Positions 19,449-27,802 of a stretch of DNA of 64,000 nt are shown here, in pieces. This stretch comes from Mesorhizobium sp. J428. Its GTDB lineage: Bacteria; Pseudomonadota; Alphaproteobacteria; Rhizobiales; Rhizobiaceae. The translations under genes were made by a program, and so were the position numbers. Each line of letters begins with the position of its first letter. Position 1 is the first letter of the stretch. The notes under the pieces were generated by a model that saw only the letters and a program-made list of their open reading frames with translations, made no database searches and had not been told where the DNA came from. The stretch spans positions 186,001 to 250,000 of the forward strand of contig NZ_JAJOMX010000001.1 in assembly GCF_024699925.1 (NCBI RefSeq), in the 5' to 3' direction.

Positions 19449-20765
19449 ATGACTGCCCTCCCTATCCCCACGAGCGGCTGGTGCGTGCTTGCCGACGCCC
19501 GCCTGCACGTCTCGACGGTCGAGCCGCTCTCCGCCCAGCCCGACCGCGACGGCTTCGTCCGCTGCGACATCTCGATCGCCGACGGCAGGATCAAGGCGAT
19601 CGCTCCCCGCAACGGCCGTCCCCTGCCGCCGCGCGCGGTCGACCTCAAGGGTCGTATCGTCCTGCCCGCCTTCGTCGACTGCCACACCCATCTCGACAAG
19701 GGTCACATCTGGCCGCGCATGCCCAATCCGGACGGCTCCTTCATGGGCGCGCTGACCGCCGTCGGCACCGACCGGATGGCATTCTGGAACGCAAAGGACG
19801 TCGAACGGCGCATGGATTTCGCCCTGCGCACCGCCTATGCCCACGGCACCCGCGCGATCCGTACCCATCTCGATTCCATCTCGCCGCAGGAGACGATTTC
19901 CTGGGACGTGTTCACCGCGATGCGCGAGCGCTGGGCCGGACGCATCGACCTCCAGGCCGCATCGCTCACCGGCGTCGAGACGATCCGCGACGGCGAATGG
20001 TTCTCCCGCCTCGCCGACCGGGTCGCCCGTTCGGGCGGCGTGCTGGGCGCGGTCACCTATATGGTTCCCGACGTCGTCGAGATGATCGACCGCGTCTTTT
20101 CGACGGCGATGGAACGCGGCCTCGAGCTCGACTTCCATGCCGACGAAACCGACGACGTTGAAGCTGTATCGCTGCGCCTGATCGCGGAGGCGGCCATCCG
20201 CCACGGCTTCACGGGCAGGATCCTTGTCGGCCATTGCTGCTCGCTGGCCCGCCAGCCGGATGCGGACGTGCTGCGCACGCTCGACCTCGTGGCGAAGGCC
20301 GGCCTGTCGATCGTGTCGCTGCCGATGTGCAACATGTATCTGCAGGACCGCCGCCACGACCAGACCACGCCGCGTTGGCGCGGCGTCACGCTGCTGCACG
20401 AGATGAAGGCGCGCGGCATCAACGTCGCCGTCGCCTCCGACAACACCCGCGATCCGTTCTACGCCTATGGCGACCTCGACATGCTGGAGGTCTACCGCAT
20501 GGCGACCCGCATCCTCCAGTTCGACCATCCGGTGGCCGACTGGCCGCGCACGGTCGGCGCCTTCCCGGCGAAGGCGATGGGGCTGGACGACGCCGGCATG
20601 CTCAGGGCCGGCGCGGGTGCGGATCTCGTCATCTTCCGTGGCCGCTCCTGGACCGAATTGCTCTCCCGGCCGGAAAGCGACCGCACAGTGGTGCGCGCGG
20701 GCGCTACCATCGATCGCATCATTCCCGATTATTCCGAACTCGACGACGTGGTGGGACAACCCTGA
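19449..20765 (+). CDS. Cytosine-deaminase-like amidohydrolase (CodA family)
   Basis: This is a 438-aa amidohydrolase-superfamily enzyme most like bacterial cytosine/isoguanine deaminases. Metal and catalytic motifs are intact: HTHLDKG (His79, His81), HADE (His230, Glu233), GHCCSL (His262) and SDNTRDPF (Asp331). The family removes an exocyclic amine or opens a ring on pyrimidine-type substrates, releasing ammonia. It is the first catabolic gene after the ABC importer in the sigma-54 operon, and its stop overlaps the next ATG by one base. Cytosine, an aminopyrimidine or a creatinine-like ring are all possible substrates. Confidence 0.88.
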   Translation: MTALPIPTSGWCVLADARLHVSTVEPLSAQPDRDGFVRCDISIADGRIKAIAPRNGRPLPPRAVDLKGRIVLPAFVDCHTHLDKGHIWPRMPNPDGSFMGALTAVGTDRMAFWNAKDVERRMDFALRTAYAHGTRAIRTHLDSISPQETISWDVFTAMRERWAGRIDLQAASLTGVETIRDGEWFSRLADRVARSGGVLGAVTYMVPDVVEMIDRVFSTAMERGLELDFHADETDDVEAVSLRLIAEAAIRHGFTGRILVGHCCSLARQPDADVLRTLDLVAKAGLSIVSLPMCNMYLQDRRHDQTTPRWRGVTLLHEMKARGINVAVASDNTRDPFYAYGDLDMLEVYRMATRILQFDHPVADWPRTVGAFPAKAMGLDDAGMLRAGAGADLVIFRGRSWTELLSRPESDRTVVRAGATIDRIIPDYSELDDVVGQP

Positions 20766-22162
20766 TGGACATCGCTGCGCTGAAGGCCGATCTCGCCGGC
20801 ATCAAGGTCGAGGACAACCCGGCCATCGTCCAGCAGAAGAGCCGCGACTTCTACTGGTACAGCCCCGTCCTGAAGGGACAGCTCGAACACGTCACCGGCG
20901 ACCTCGTCGTCTCGCCGAAGACGGAAGCCGAGCTGATCCGCGTGCTGAAGGCCTGCTATCGCCTCGGCATCCCCGTCACGCCGCGCGGCACCGGCACCGG
21001 CAATTACGGCCAGGCAATGCCGCTTTCCGGCGGCGTTGTTCTGTCGCTCGCCGACATGAGCGAGATCAGGCTGATCGCGCCCGGCCGCGTCGTCACCGGC
21101 CCCGGCGCCGTCATTTCGGAGATCGACAAGGCCGCGCGGGCTCATTCCGCGCAGGAACTTCGTATCCACCCCTCCACCTACCATACCGCCTCGATCGGCG
21201 GCTTCATCGCCGGCGGCTCCGGCGGCGTCGGCTCGATCAACTGGGGCGGCCTGCGCGACTTCGGCAACATCATCCGGTTACGTGTGGTGACGATGGAGGA
21301 GGAGCCACGAATCCTTGAGCTGACGGGGGAAGATCTGCACAAGGTGACACATGCCTACGGCACCAACGGCATCATCTCCGAAGTGGAGATGCCGCTGACA
21401 GCCGCGTACGACTGGGTCGACGTCATCGTCGGCTTCGACACATTCATGGACGCGGCCCGCTACGGCAATGCGCTCGGCCTGCAGGACGGTTTGCTCACCA
21501 AGCTGATTTCGCCGATCGCGTCTCCCGCCCCCTTCACCTATTTCAAGCGCCACCAGAAGTTCTTCCGCGAAGGCCAGAGCATCTGCCTCGTCACGGTCGC
21601 GCCGCACTCGCTCGATGCCTTCCTTGCGTTTACCCGCCGCTGGGGCGCCGAGATCGTCTTCAACGCCGCGACCGAGACCGACCTCAAGGGTCTGCCGCCC
21701 AACTTCGAGCTGTCCTGGAACCACACGACGCTGCGGGCGCTCCGTGTCGATCCGGCGATCACCTATCTGCAGGTGCTCTACCCCTTCCCCCACCAGATCG
21801 AGCGGATCGAAAAGATCCACGCGCTGATCGGCGACGAGATGATCGGCCATCTCGAATACGTCCGCTTCGACGGCAACGTCACCTGCTTCGGCCTGCCGAT
21901 GATCCGCTACACTACTCAGGAGCGGCTGGAGGAAATCATCCGCCTGCACGAGGAGAACGGCTGCCCGATCTTCAACCCGCACCGCTACACGCTGGAGGAA
22001 GGCGGCATGAAGCAGACCGACGAGATCCAGCTCGCCTTCAAGCGCGAGGCCGACCCGAAAGGCCTGCTCAACCCCGGCAAGATGATCGCCTGGGAGAATC
22101 CGGCCTACGACTACAAGTCCGGCAAGCTGTTTCTCTTCAAGGGCTTGCAGCAGGCAGGTTGA
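20765..22162 (+). CDS. FAD-binding oxidoreductase (GlcD/VAO family)
   Basis: This 465-aa flavoenzyme belongs to the FAD_binding_4 (GlcD, vanillyl-alcohol oxidase) superfamily. The PP-loop FAD domain is visible in VVSPKTEAELIRVLKACYRLGIPVTPRGTGTGNYGQ, then GGVVLSLADMSEI. STYHTASIGGFIAGGSGGVGSINWGG is the usual flavin pocket. The C-terminal half forms the substrate domain, ending with the family tail DPKGLLNPGKMI. No iron-sulfur motif is present, so this is not a fused GlcDF. It is translationally coupled to the deaminase and probably oxidises or hydroxylates a pathway intermediate; the acceptor is unknown. Confidence 0.88.
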   Translation: MDIAALKADLAGIKVEDNPAIVQQKSRDFYWYSPVLKGQLEHVTGDLVVSPKTEAELIRVLKACYRLGIPVTPRGTGTGNYGQAMPLSGGVVLSLADMSEIRLIAPGRVVTGPGAVISEIDKAARAHSAQELRIHPSTYHTASIGGFIAGGSGGVGSINWGGLRDFGNIIRLRVVTMEEEPRILELTGEDLHKVTHAYGTNGIISEVEMPLTAAYDWVDVIVGFDTFMDAARYGNALGLQDGLLTKLISPIASPAPFTYFKRHQKFFREGQSICLVTVAPHSLDAFLAFTRRWGAEIVFNAATETDLKGLPPNFELSWNHTTLRALRVDPAITYLQVLYPFPHQIERIEKIHALIGDEMIGHLEYVRFDGNVTCFGLPMIRYTTQERLEEIIRLHEENGCPIFNPHRYTLEEGGMKQTDEIQLAFKREADPKGLLNPGKMIAWENPAYDYKSGKLFLFKGLQQAG

Positions 22163-22170
22163 ATCGGAAC

Positions 22171-22752
22171 ATGAGAGCCCTCGTCCTCCACGCCCATCCT
22201 GTCGAGACGAGCTACAATGCCGCCCTCCACCGGCTGATCATCGAGCGCCTGTCCGCGCGCGGCTACGAGATCGATGACTGCGACCTCTACGCCGAAGGCT
22301 TCGACCCGCGGCTCACCCGCGAGGAACGGCTTGCCTATCACGACATCGGGCCCAATCTCGCCGGCGTATCGGACTATGTCGAACGCCTGCGCCGCGCCGA
22401 GGCGCTCATACTTTCCTTTCCGGTCTGGAATTTCGGCTACCCGGCGATCCTGAAGGGCTTCTTCGACCGCGTCTTCGTGCCCGGCGTGGCCTTCCGCATG
22501 GTCGACGGAAAGGTCGAGACCTGCCTCGACACGATCCGCAAGGTCGGCACCGTCACCACCTATGGCGGGCCGCGCTGGCGTGCCTTCGTCATGGGCGATC
22601 CGCCGCGCAAGCTCGTCACCCGGCTCCTGCGCGCCACGGTGAAGCCCGGCGCGCCCTTCACCTATCTCGCCCATTACGACATGAACCGCTCCACGGACGC
22701 GACCCGCGCCACCTTCATGCGCAAGGTCTCAGCCGCGATGGACCGCTTCTGA
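22171..22752 (+). CDS. NAD(P)H dehydrogenase (quinone)/flavodoxin-fold protein, copy 1
   Basis: This 193-aa flavodoxin-fold protein belongs to the NQO1/MdaB/KefF family. MRALVLHAHPVETSYNAALH is the FMN/FAD phosphate-binding start, FPVWNFGYPAILKGFFDRVF the isoalloxazine segment, and TVTTYGGPRW the third flavin contact. ATG at 22171 was preferred over an in-frame TTG at 22159 because it begins exactly at the conserved beta strand. It lies 8 bases after the FAD oxidoreductase and 7 before a second family member. These proteins usually transfer two electrons from NAD(P)H to quinones or flavins. Here it could supply or take electrons for the upstream oxidoreductase. Confidence 0.87.
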   Translation: MRALVLHAHPVETSYNAALHRLIIERLSARGYEIDDCDLYAEGFDPRLTREERLAYHDIGPNLAGVSDYVERLRRAEALILSFPVWNFGYPAILKGFFDRVFVPGVAFRMVDGKVETCLDTIRKVGTVTTYGGPRWRAFVMGDPPRKLVTRLLRATVKPGAPFTYLAHYDMNRSTDATRATFMRKVSAAMDRF

Positions 22753-22759
22753 CCGACGC

Positions 22760-23347
22760 ATGCGCATCCTGCTCGTCTACTGCCACCCGGTTCCCGAGAG
22801 CTTCGCCGCCTCGATCCGCGACGAGGCGATCGCGTCGCTCGAAGCGCGCGGCCACGAGGTCCGCCTGCTCGACCTCTATGCCATCGGCTTCGATCCGGTG
22901 ATGGGAGCCGAAGAGCGCCGCCGCTACAACCACCTGCCGGCGGAGCATCACCCACTGCCGGAGCACATCGCGCATCTGCGGTGGGCCGAGGGCCTGGTCT
23001 TCGTCTACCCGACCTGGTGGTACGGTCTGCCGGCCATGCTCAAGGGCTGGCTCGACCGCGTCTGGGCGCCTGGCGTCGCCTTCTCGATGCCGGAGCCGAA
23101 CGCCAAGATCGGCCCGCTCATGACCCATATCCGCCTGCTCGGCGTCATCACCACCTGCGGCGCGCCGATGTGGTGGTCCTATGTCGTCGGCCATCCCGGC
23201 CGCCGCACTATCACGCGCGGCATCCGTGCGCTGTGCGCCCGCCGCTGCCGCACCTTCTTCATGGCGCACTACCTGATGGATTCGTCCACCGATACGACGC
23301 GGCGGAACTTTCTGGCGAAGGTGCGCAAGAAACTCGCGAAGGTCTGA
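22760..23347 (+). CDS. NAD(P)H dehydrogenase (quinone)/flavodoxin-fold protein, copy 2
   Basis: This 195-aa protein is of the same family as the gene just upstream, opening MRILLVYCHPVPESFAASI and carrying YPTWWYGLPAMLKGWLDRVW. The two share layout and the tail pattern (AHY.M..STD..R..F), but differ enough that this is an old tandem duplication rather than a recent one. It is the last gene of the sigma-54 operon; a 92-base gap follows before the glycosylase gene. The paired copies may act as a heterodimer or on two substrates; the sequence does not decide. Confidence 0.87.
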   Translation: MRILLVYCHPVPESFAASIRDEAIASLEARGHEVRLLDLYAIGFDPVMGAEERRRYNHLPAEHHPLPEHIAHLRWAEGLVFVYPTWWYGLPAMLKGWLDRVWAPGVAFSMPEPNAKIGPLMTHIRLLGVITTCGAPMWWSYVVGHPGRRTITRGIRALCARRCRTFFMAHYLMDSSTDTTRRNFLAKVRKKLAKV

Positions 23348-23439
23348 GCCTGCGGCCTGTAAGCAGTATTTTCAGTCCGGCGCTTTTCGGGTTGCCGCCT
23401 GTCGCGCTTTCCTGAAAATCTCTGCCTTCAGGAGATTCC

Positions 23440-24636
23440 ATGCGCGAAAAGCTTTCTCTTGCCACCGCCCGCCGTGTCGCGCTCGCAGCCCAGGGCTTCG
23501 CCGAGCCGCGCCCTGACGGCAGCCTCACCCGCCGGCATTTCAACAAGGTTCTCCACCGCCTCGGCCAGTTCCAGATCGATTCCGTCTCGGTTGCCGTCCG
23601 CGCGCACTATATGCCGCTGTTCTCCCGTCTCGGCGCCTATCCGATGGCGATGCTGGAGGGCGCAGCGACACCGAAACAGCGGCTGCTCTTCGAATACTGG
23701 GCGCATGAAGCGTCTTTCCTGCCGGTCGACGCGTGGCCGCTCTGGCAATGGCAGATGCGCCGGGCCGAGCGCGGCGAGAGCATCTACACGGGCCTCGCGA
23801 AGTTTGGCCGCGAGCGCGCCGACCTGATCGCCGAAATGGAGCGCCGCGTCGCAACCGATGGACCGCTCGCCGCCTCCGACATCGAAGGTCAACGCGGCCA
23901 GGGCGGCTGGTGGGGCTGGAGCGACGCCAAGGCCGCGCTTGAATGGCTGTTCTGGGCTGGCCGCATAACCGCCCGCGAGCGCAAGCCGAGTTTCGAGCGC
24001 GTCTACGACCTGCCCGATCGCGTTATCCCGCAGGCGGTTCGCGACCTGCCGGTGCCCGATGAGGAAGAGGCGCACCGGCAACTGACCCGCATGGCCGCTT
24101 CGGCGCTTGGCGTCGCAACGGCCGGCGACCTGCGCGACTACTTCCGCCTCCCCGCCCCGAACTACAAGGATCGCCTCGCCGAACTGGTCGAGGCCGGTCA
24201 TCTCCTTCCTGTTAAGGTCGAGGGCTGGTCGCAGCCGACCTATCTCTCGCCCGACGCCCGCTTCCCCCGCCGCGTCGAAGCCCGGGCCCTGCTCTCGCCC
24301 TTCGACCCGCTGGTGTGGGAGCGCTCCCGCGCCGAGCGCCTGTTCGACTTCCGCTACCGCATCGAGATCTACACACCGGCGGAGAAGCGCATCTACGGCT
24401 ATTACGTCCTGCCCTTCCTGCTCGGCGAGCGCATCGTCGCCCGCGTCGACCTCAAGGCCGACCGAGCGGCCTCGGTCCTGCGCGTCCAGGCCGCCCACGC
24501 CGAACCGCTCGCGCCGCCAGAGACCCCTGCAGAACTGATGGCCGAGTTGAAGCTCATGGCCGAGTGGCTCGGCTTGGAACGTGTCGGGATTGCCGGCGCC
24601 GGCGACCTCGCCCCGGCGCTCGCGGCGGTCGGATGA
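23440..24636 (+). CDS. ycaQ: YcaQ/AlkX-type winged-helix DNA glycosylase
   Basis: This 398-aa member of the HTH_42 (AlkZ/YcaQ) family excises alkylated bases and, for YcaQ, unhooks interstrand crosslinks. The catalytic Q-hydrophobic-D motif of the YcaQ (AlkX) branch is visible as Gln45-Ile46-Asp47 in LGQFQIDSVSV; the AlkZ branch has Q-x-Q instead. Further family blocks are YWAHEASFLPV, WWGWSDAKAALEWLFWAG and LLSPFDPLVWERSRAERLFDFRYRIE. CAGGAGA precedes the start. The gene stands alone and converges with the flavin oxidoreductase 6 bases later. Confidence 0.92.
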   Translation: MREKLSLATARRVALAAQGFAEPRPDGSLTRRHFNKVLHRLGQFQIDSVSVAVRAHYMPLFSRLGAYPMAMLEGAATPKQRLLFEYWAHEASFLPVDAWPLWQWQMRRAERGESIYTGLAKFGRERADLIAEMERRVATDGPLAASDIEGQRGQGGWWGWSDAKAALEWLFWAGRITARERKPSFERVYDLPDRVIPQAVRDLPVPDEEEAHRQLTRMAASALGVATAGDLRDYFRLPAPNYKDRLAELVEAGHLLPVKVEGWSQPTYLSPDARFPRRVEARALLSPFDPLVWERSRAERLFDFRYRIEIYTPAEKRIYGYYVLPFLLGERIVARVDLKADRAASVLRVQAAHAEPLAPPETPAELMAELKLMAEWLGLERVGIAGAGDLAPALAAVG

Positions 24637-24642
24637 ACGCCC

Positions 24643-26691
24643 TTAGATCCTGATCCCGAAGCGGATTCCGTCATACACTGCCGCATGAATGTTGCGGCTC
24701 GCCACAGCGTCTCCGATCCTCAGCAGCTTGAAGGCCGAACCAGCCTCCCTCTCCGGAAACACCTCACCACCCGCGACGAGCCGCTCATAGTCCACCTCGC
24801 CCCGGTTCCGCGACAGCGGCTTCAGCGCGAAATAGAGCTCGTCCAGCGGCAGCGTGCCGTGCTCGACCACCACCTGGTCGGCCCGCCGCTCCTCGGCAAA
24901 ACCCTCGGCGAAGTCTGAGGCGAGCACCGCCACCAGCTTATTGCCTTCGCGCCGCACGGCCTTCAAACGCGTGTTGATGGTGATGCGCACGCCCGTCTCA
25001 TGGAACGCCTTCATGTAAGGCACGTGGTTCATGCCGCCCATTTCCGGCGCGAAGAAACGCTCAGGCGAGACGAGTTCCACCGCAGCCCCCGCCCGCGCGG
25101 CCATCTCCGCCGCCGTCATCCCGGCATGACTGCCGTTGTCGTCGTAGAGCAGCATGCTCTCGGCCGGCTTCACCGCGCCCGACACGATATCCCAGCTCGA
25201 CGTGACGAGGTCGCCGCCCGCCTCCAGCGGCGGGTTCTGCGGCAGCCCGCCGGTGGCGACGATCACCATGTCGGGGCTAAGCGCTGTCACGTCGCCCGCT
25301 TCCGCCCAGGTGTCGTAGCGCATCTCGACTCCCAGCCGCTCCAATTCCGCCACGCGCCAGTCGACGATGCCGATCAGTTCCTTCCGCCGCGGGTTCTGCG
25401 CCGCGAGCCGCACCTGCCCGCCGGCCAGGCTCGTCGCCTCAAGCACGGTCACCTTGTGCCCGCGCTCGGCCGTCACCCGCGCCGCCTCCAGCCCCGCCGG
25501 CCCGGCGCCGACCACGACGACGTGCTTCAGCGGCCCGTCGGTTCGCGCAATCACGTGGGGGATTGTCGCCTCCCGCCCCGTCGCCGCATTGTGGATGCAC
25601 AGCGCTTCGCCGCCCTCGTAGATCCGATCGAGGCAGTAGGTGGCGCCGACGCAGGGGCGGATGCGGTGCTCCTCGCCGCCCATCACCTTGCGCATGATAT
25701 GCGGCTCGGCGATGTGCGCCCGCGTCATGCCGACCATGTCGAGCTTGCCGGTCGCGACGGCATGCCTTGCCGTCGCCACGTCCTGGATGCGCGCCGCGTG
25801 GAACACCGGAAACTTCGTCGCCGCCCTCACCTCGCCGGCGAAATCGAGATGCGGTGCCGAGCGCATGCCGGTGATCGGGATCACCCTGGTGAGCGCCGCA
25901 TCCGTCTCGATCGAGCCGCGGATGATGTTCAAAAAGTCGACCTTGCCGCCCGCCGCCAGTCGCCGCGCGATCTCGACGCCCTCGTCCCGCCCGAGCCCCG
26001 ATGCAAGATCCTCATCCGCCACCATCCGTATGCCGACGATGAAGTCCGGCCCGACCGCCTTGCGCACCGCATCCAGCACGCGGTTGGAGAACCGCAGCCG
26101 GTTGTCCAGCGAACCGCCATACTCGTCGTCGCGCGTGTTCGTCGCCGGCGACCAGAACTGGTCCATCAGGTGCCCGTAGGCCTCGAACTCGATCCCGTCG
26201 AGCCCCGCCTCCTGCATGCGCTGCGCGGCCGAGGCATAGTCGGCCACGATCCGGTCGATGTCCCAGTCCTCGGCCGTCTTGGGGAAGGCGCGATGCGCCG
26301 GCTCGCGCACCGGCGACGGCGCCAGCACCGGCAGCCAGTCGGCCTTGTTCCAGCCGGTGCGTCGCCCGAGATGGGTGAGCTGGATCATCACCTTGCAGTC
26401 GTGCTCGTGGCAGGCGTCCACCAGTTCCCGCATCCAGCGCACGATCTCGTCGCGATAGGCCAGCAGGTTGCCGAAGGCGGCCGGGCTGTCGCGCGAAACG
26501 ATCGCCGAACCCGCCGTCATCGTCATCGCCATGCCGCCCCTGGCCTTCTCGGCATGATAGAGCCGGTAGCGCGCCTTCGGCATGCCGTCCTCCGAATAGG
26601 CCGGCTCGTGGCTGGTCGACATGACGCGGTTCTTGAGCGTCAGGTGCTTGAGTCGGAACGGCTGGAGGAGAGGATCGTTGCTGGCGGTCAT
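24643..26691 (-). CDS. N-methylproline demethylase-like NADH:flavin oxidoreductase (OYE fused to FAD/NAD domain)
   Basis: This 682-aa enzyme has the dimethylamine/2,4-dienoyl-CoA dehydrogenase layout: an N-terminal FMN TIM barrel (residues about 1-370), then an FAD/NAD(P) domain beginning VVVVGAGPAGLEAAR near 391. Between them lies a cysteine cluster, CVGATYC with Cys347 and Cys353, then Cys365. The usual second ligand of the CxxCx(n)Cx11C motif is Ala350. The barrel also shows HGR-like THLGRRTGWN and EFEAYGHLMDQFWSP. Such proteins oxidatively demethylate N-methylated amino acids, for example N-methylproline (StcD-like). GGAG lies 6 bases upstream of the ATG. The MttB homologue at 27803-29356 may supply its substrate. 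Confidence 0.85.
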   Translation of the reverse strand: MTASNDPLLQPFRLKHLTLKNRVMSTSHEPAYSEDGMPKARYRLYHAEKARGGMAMTMTAGSAIVSRDSPAAFGNLLAYRDEIVRWMRELVDACHEHDCKVMIQLTHLGRRTGWNKADWLPVLAPSPVREPAHRAFPKTAEDWDIDRIVADYASAAQRMQEAGLDGIEFEAYGHLMDQFWSPATNTRDDEYGGSLDNRLRFSNRVLDAVRKAVGPDFIVGIRMVADEDLASGLGRDEGVEIARRLAAGGKVDFLNIIRGSIETDAALTRVIPITGMRSAPHLDFAGEVRAATKFPVFHAARIQDVATARHAVATGKLDMVGMTRAHIAEPHIMRKVMGGEEHRIRPCVGATYCLDRIYEGGEALCIHNAATGREATIPHVIARTDGPLKHVVVVGAGPAGLEAARVTAERGHKVTVLEATSLAGGQVRLAAQNPRRKELIGIVDWRVAELERLGVEMRYDTWAEAGDVTALSPDMVIVATGGLPQNPPLEAGGDLVTSSWDIVSGAVKPAESMLLYDDNGSHAGMTAAEMAARAGAAVELVSPERFFAPEMGGMNHVPYMKAFHETGVRITINTRLKAVRREGNKLVAVLASDFAEGFAEERRADQVVVEHGTLPLDELYFALKPLSRNRGEVDYERLVAGGEVFPEREAGSAFKLLRIGDAVASRNIHAAVYDGIRFGIRI

Positions 26692-26780
26692 GGCTGGCTC
26701 CGTATGGCGCACCAGCGTCACCCTCGCGGCAGAAACGCGCAAGCGCCCGCAGCGGCAAATCATTGGATCAGAGCGTCATC

Positions 26781-27054
26781 TCAGCGTGGACGGGCCGGCA
26801 TGGAGCGCGGGTTGCGGGCGCCATGGCGGATGGCGACGATTTCGATCTTCTGTCCACGACGCCGGAGGAATATCAGATACGGGAACGGGTGGGTGTTCAG
26901 TATTCTAAATCTGGGTCGCGAGCAGTTGCCCGAGGATCTCCGAGAAACGAGCACGGAACTTCTCCGCCGCTTGCGGCGACACGCCCCTCAGATAAGTGAG
27001 TGTTCGATCAAGATCGCTCGCGCCTTGCGGTGTGACGCGAACGGTGAAGCTCAT
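26781..27054 (-). pseudogene. RelE/ParE-type toxin, frameshifted
   Basis: The reading frame starts ATG at 27054, inside the antitoxin stop (ATGA overlap), as MSFTVRVTPQGASDLDRTLTYL, typical of the RelE/ParE family N-terminus. It stops early at 26905-26907. The C-terminal half (THPFPYLIFLRRRGQKIEIV, then AIRHGARNP) continues one base out of frame to the stop at 26781. Removing one base from the A-run at 26907-26909 gives a continuous 90-aa protein. That is short for the family, with little sequence between the helical hairpin and the PYLIF strand. Either a sequencing error in a compact toxin or a decayed toxin fits. Confidence 0.7.
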
Positions 27055-27281
27055 GCACGATACTTGTTCAGGATCGCGTTCAACTCGTCTTCGGTAACGA
27101 ATTCACCCCGATCGGCTTCCGCAAGGCCGGTTTTGATCGCGGCCAGATCCTTCTCGGAAAGCACATAGACATCTTCCTCGCCTCCGTGCACGATCTCCAG
27201 GATCGTGCGGGCAAGCTCATCCTGCTCTTCCGGCGAAAGCTGCTTCGCCTCTTCAAATGCAAGTTCGAGAAGCTTGGTCAT
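27051..27281 (-). CDS. Antitoxin of a RelE/ParE-type module
   Basis: This 76-aa acidic protein, starting MTKLLELAFEEAKQLSPEEQ, has two predicted helices and no ribbon-helix-helix start like classical ParD. The C-terminal half (KTGLAEADRGEFVTEDELNAILNKYRA) matches the toxin-wrapping tail of the StbD/addiction-module component family. It overlaps the toxin start by four bases, the standard coupled arrangement. It binds and neutralises the toxin in known systems and may autoregulate. If the toxin frameshift is real, this is an orphan antitoxin. Confidence 0.82.
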   Translation of the reverse strand: MTKLLELAFEEAKQLSPEEQDELARTILEIVHGGEEDVYVLSEKDLAAIKTGLAEADRGEFVTEDELNAILNKYRA

Positions 27282-27321
27282 ACGTAGAATTTAGCACGAC
27301 AGCCGCAATCGGCCTAGCATT

Positions 27322-27780
27322 CTACCCCTCCGGCAAACACTCCAGCTCGGAAAGCTTCCAGCCGCTCGACACCGATACGATGTCGGCGATCTTCCAAGTC
27401 CCGCCTTCCTTCGTCAGCAGCCACTGCATCTCGCGCGTGGCGTCGTCTCCTTCCGGAAACAGCGTGAAGCGCGCCGTCACCGTGGCTTGGTCGCCCTGCA
27501 CGTCCTCCGACAGCTTCAGCGTCTTCTTGATCGTGTCGTCGTTATAGTCCTGCGCGTCGATGCCCGGGCCGAAGTCGATGCAGCCGATCTCGCCCTCGGG
27601 CATCTTGTCGTTGAGGTCGAACAGCTTCTTCGCCGGCCCGGTGAAGCGGTCGCGGAAGTCCGGATCGGCCTCCCACTTCACCGGCACGTAGAAGAAGCGC
27701 ACCGCGTCCGAAGCCGGGCCGGCGATGGCGGGCAGAGCGTGGAAAGCAAGGATGGCAACGAGAGCGGTCTTGCGGAACAT
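27322..27780 (-). CDS. Exported hypothetical protein (DUF3828-like)
   Basis: This 152-aa protein has a clear signal peptide (MFRKTALVAILAFHALPAIAG) and a small soluble domain. That domain resembles the DUF3828/NTF2-like group: AVRFFYVPVKWEADPDFRDR, then a strand-rich second half QATVTARFTLFPEGDDAT and WLLTKEGGTWKIADIVS. GGAGG lies 7 bases before the ATG at 27780; an upstream in-frame start at 27843 lacks this and would disrupt the signal sequence. Its start is only 22 bases from the MttB-homologue stop, so it may be co-transcribed with it. No catalytic motif or function is recognisable. Confidence 0.72.
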   Translation of the reverse strand: MFRKTALVAILAFHALPAIAGPASDAVRFFYVPVKWEADPDFRDRFTGPAKKLFDLNDKMPEGEIGCIDFGPGIDAQDYNDDTIKKTLKLSEDVQGDQATVTARFTLFPEGDDATREMQWLLTKEGGTWKIADIVSVSSGWKLSELECLPEG

Positions 27781-27802
27781 GGCGAATCCTCCGTTTCGGC
27801 CC

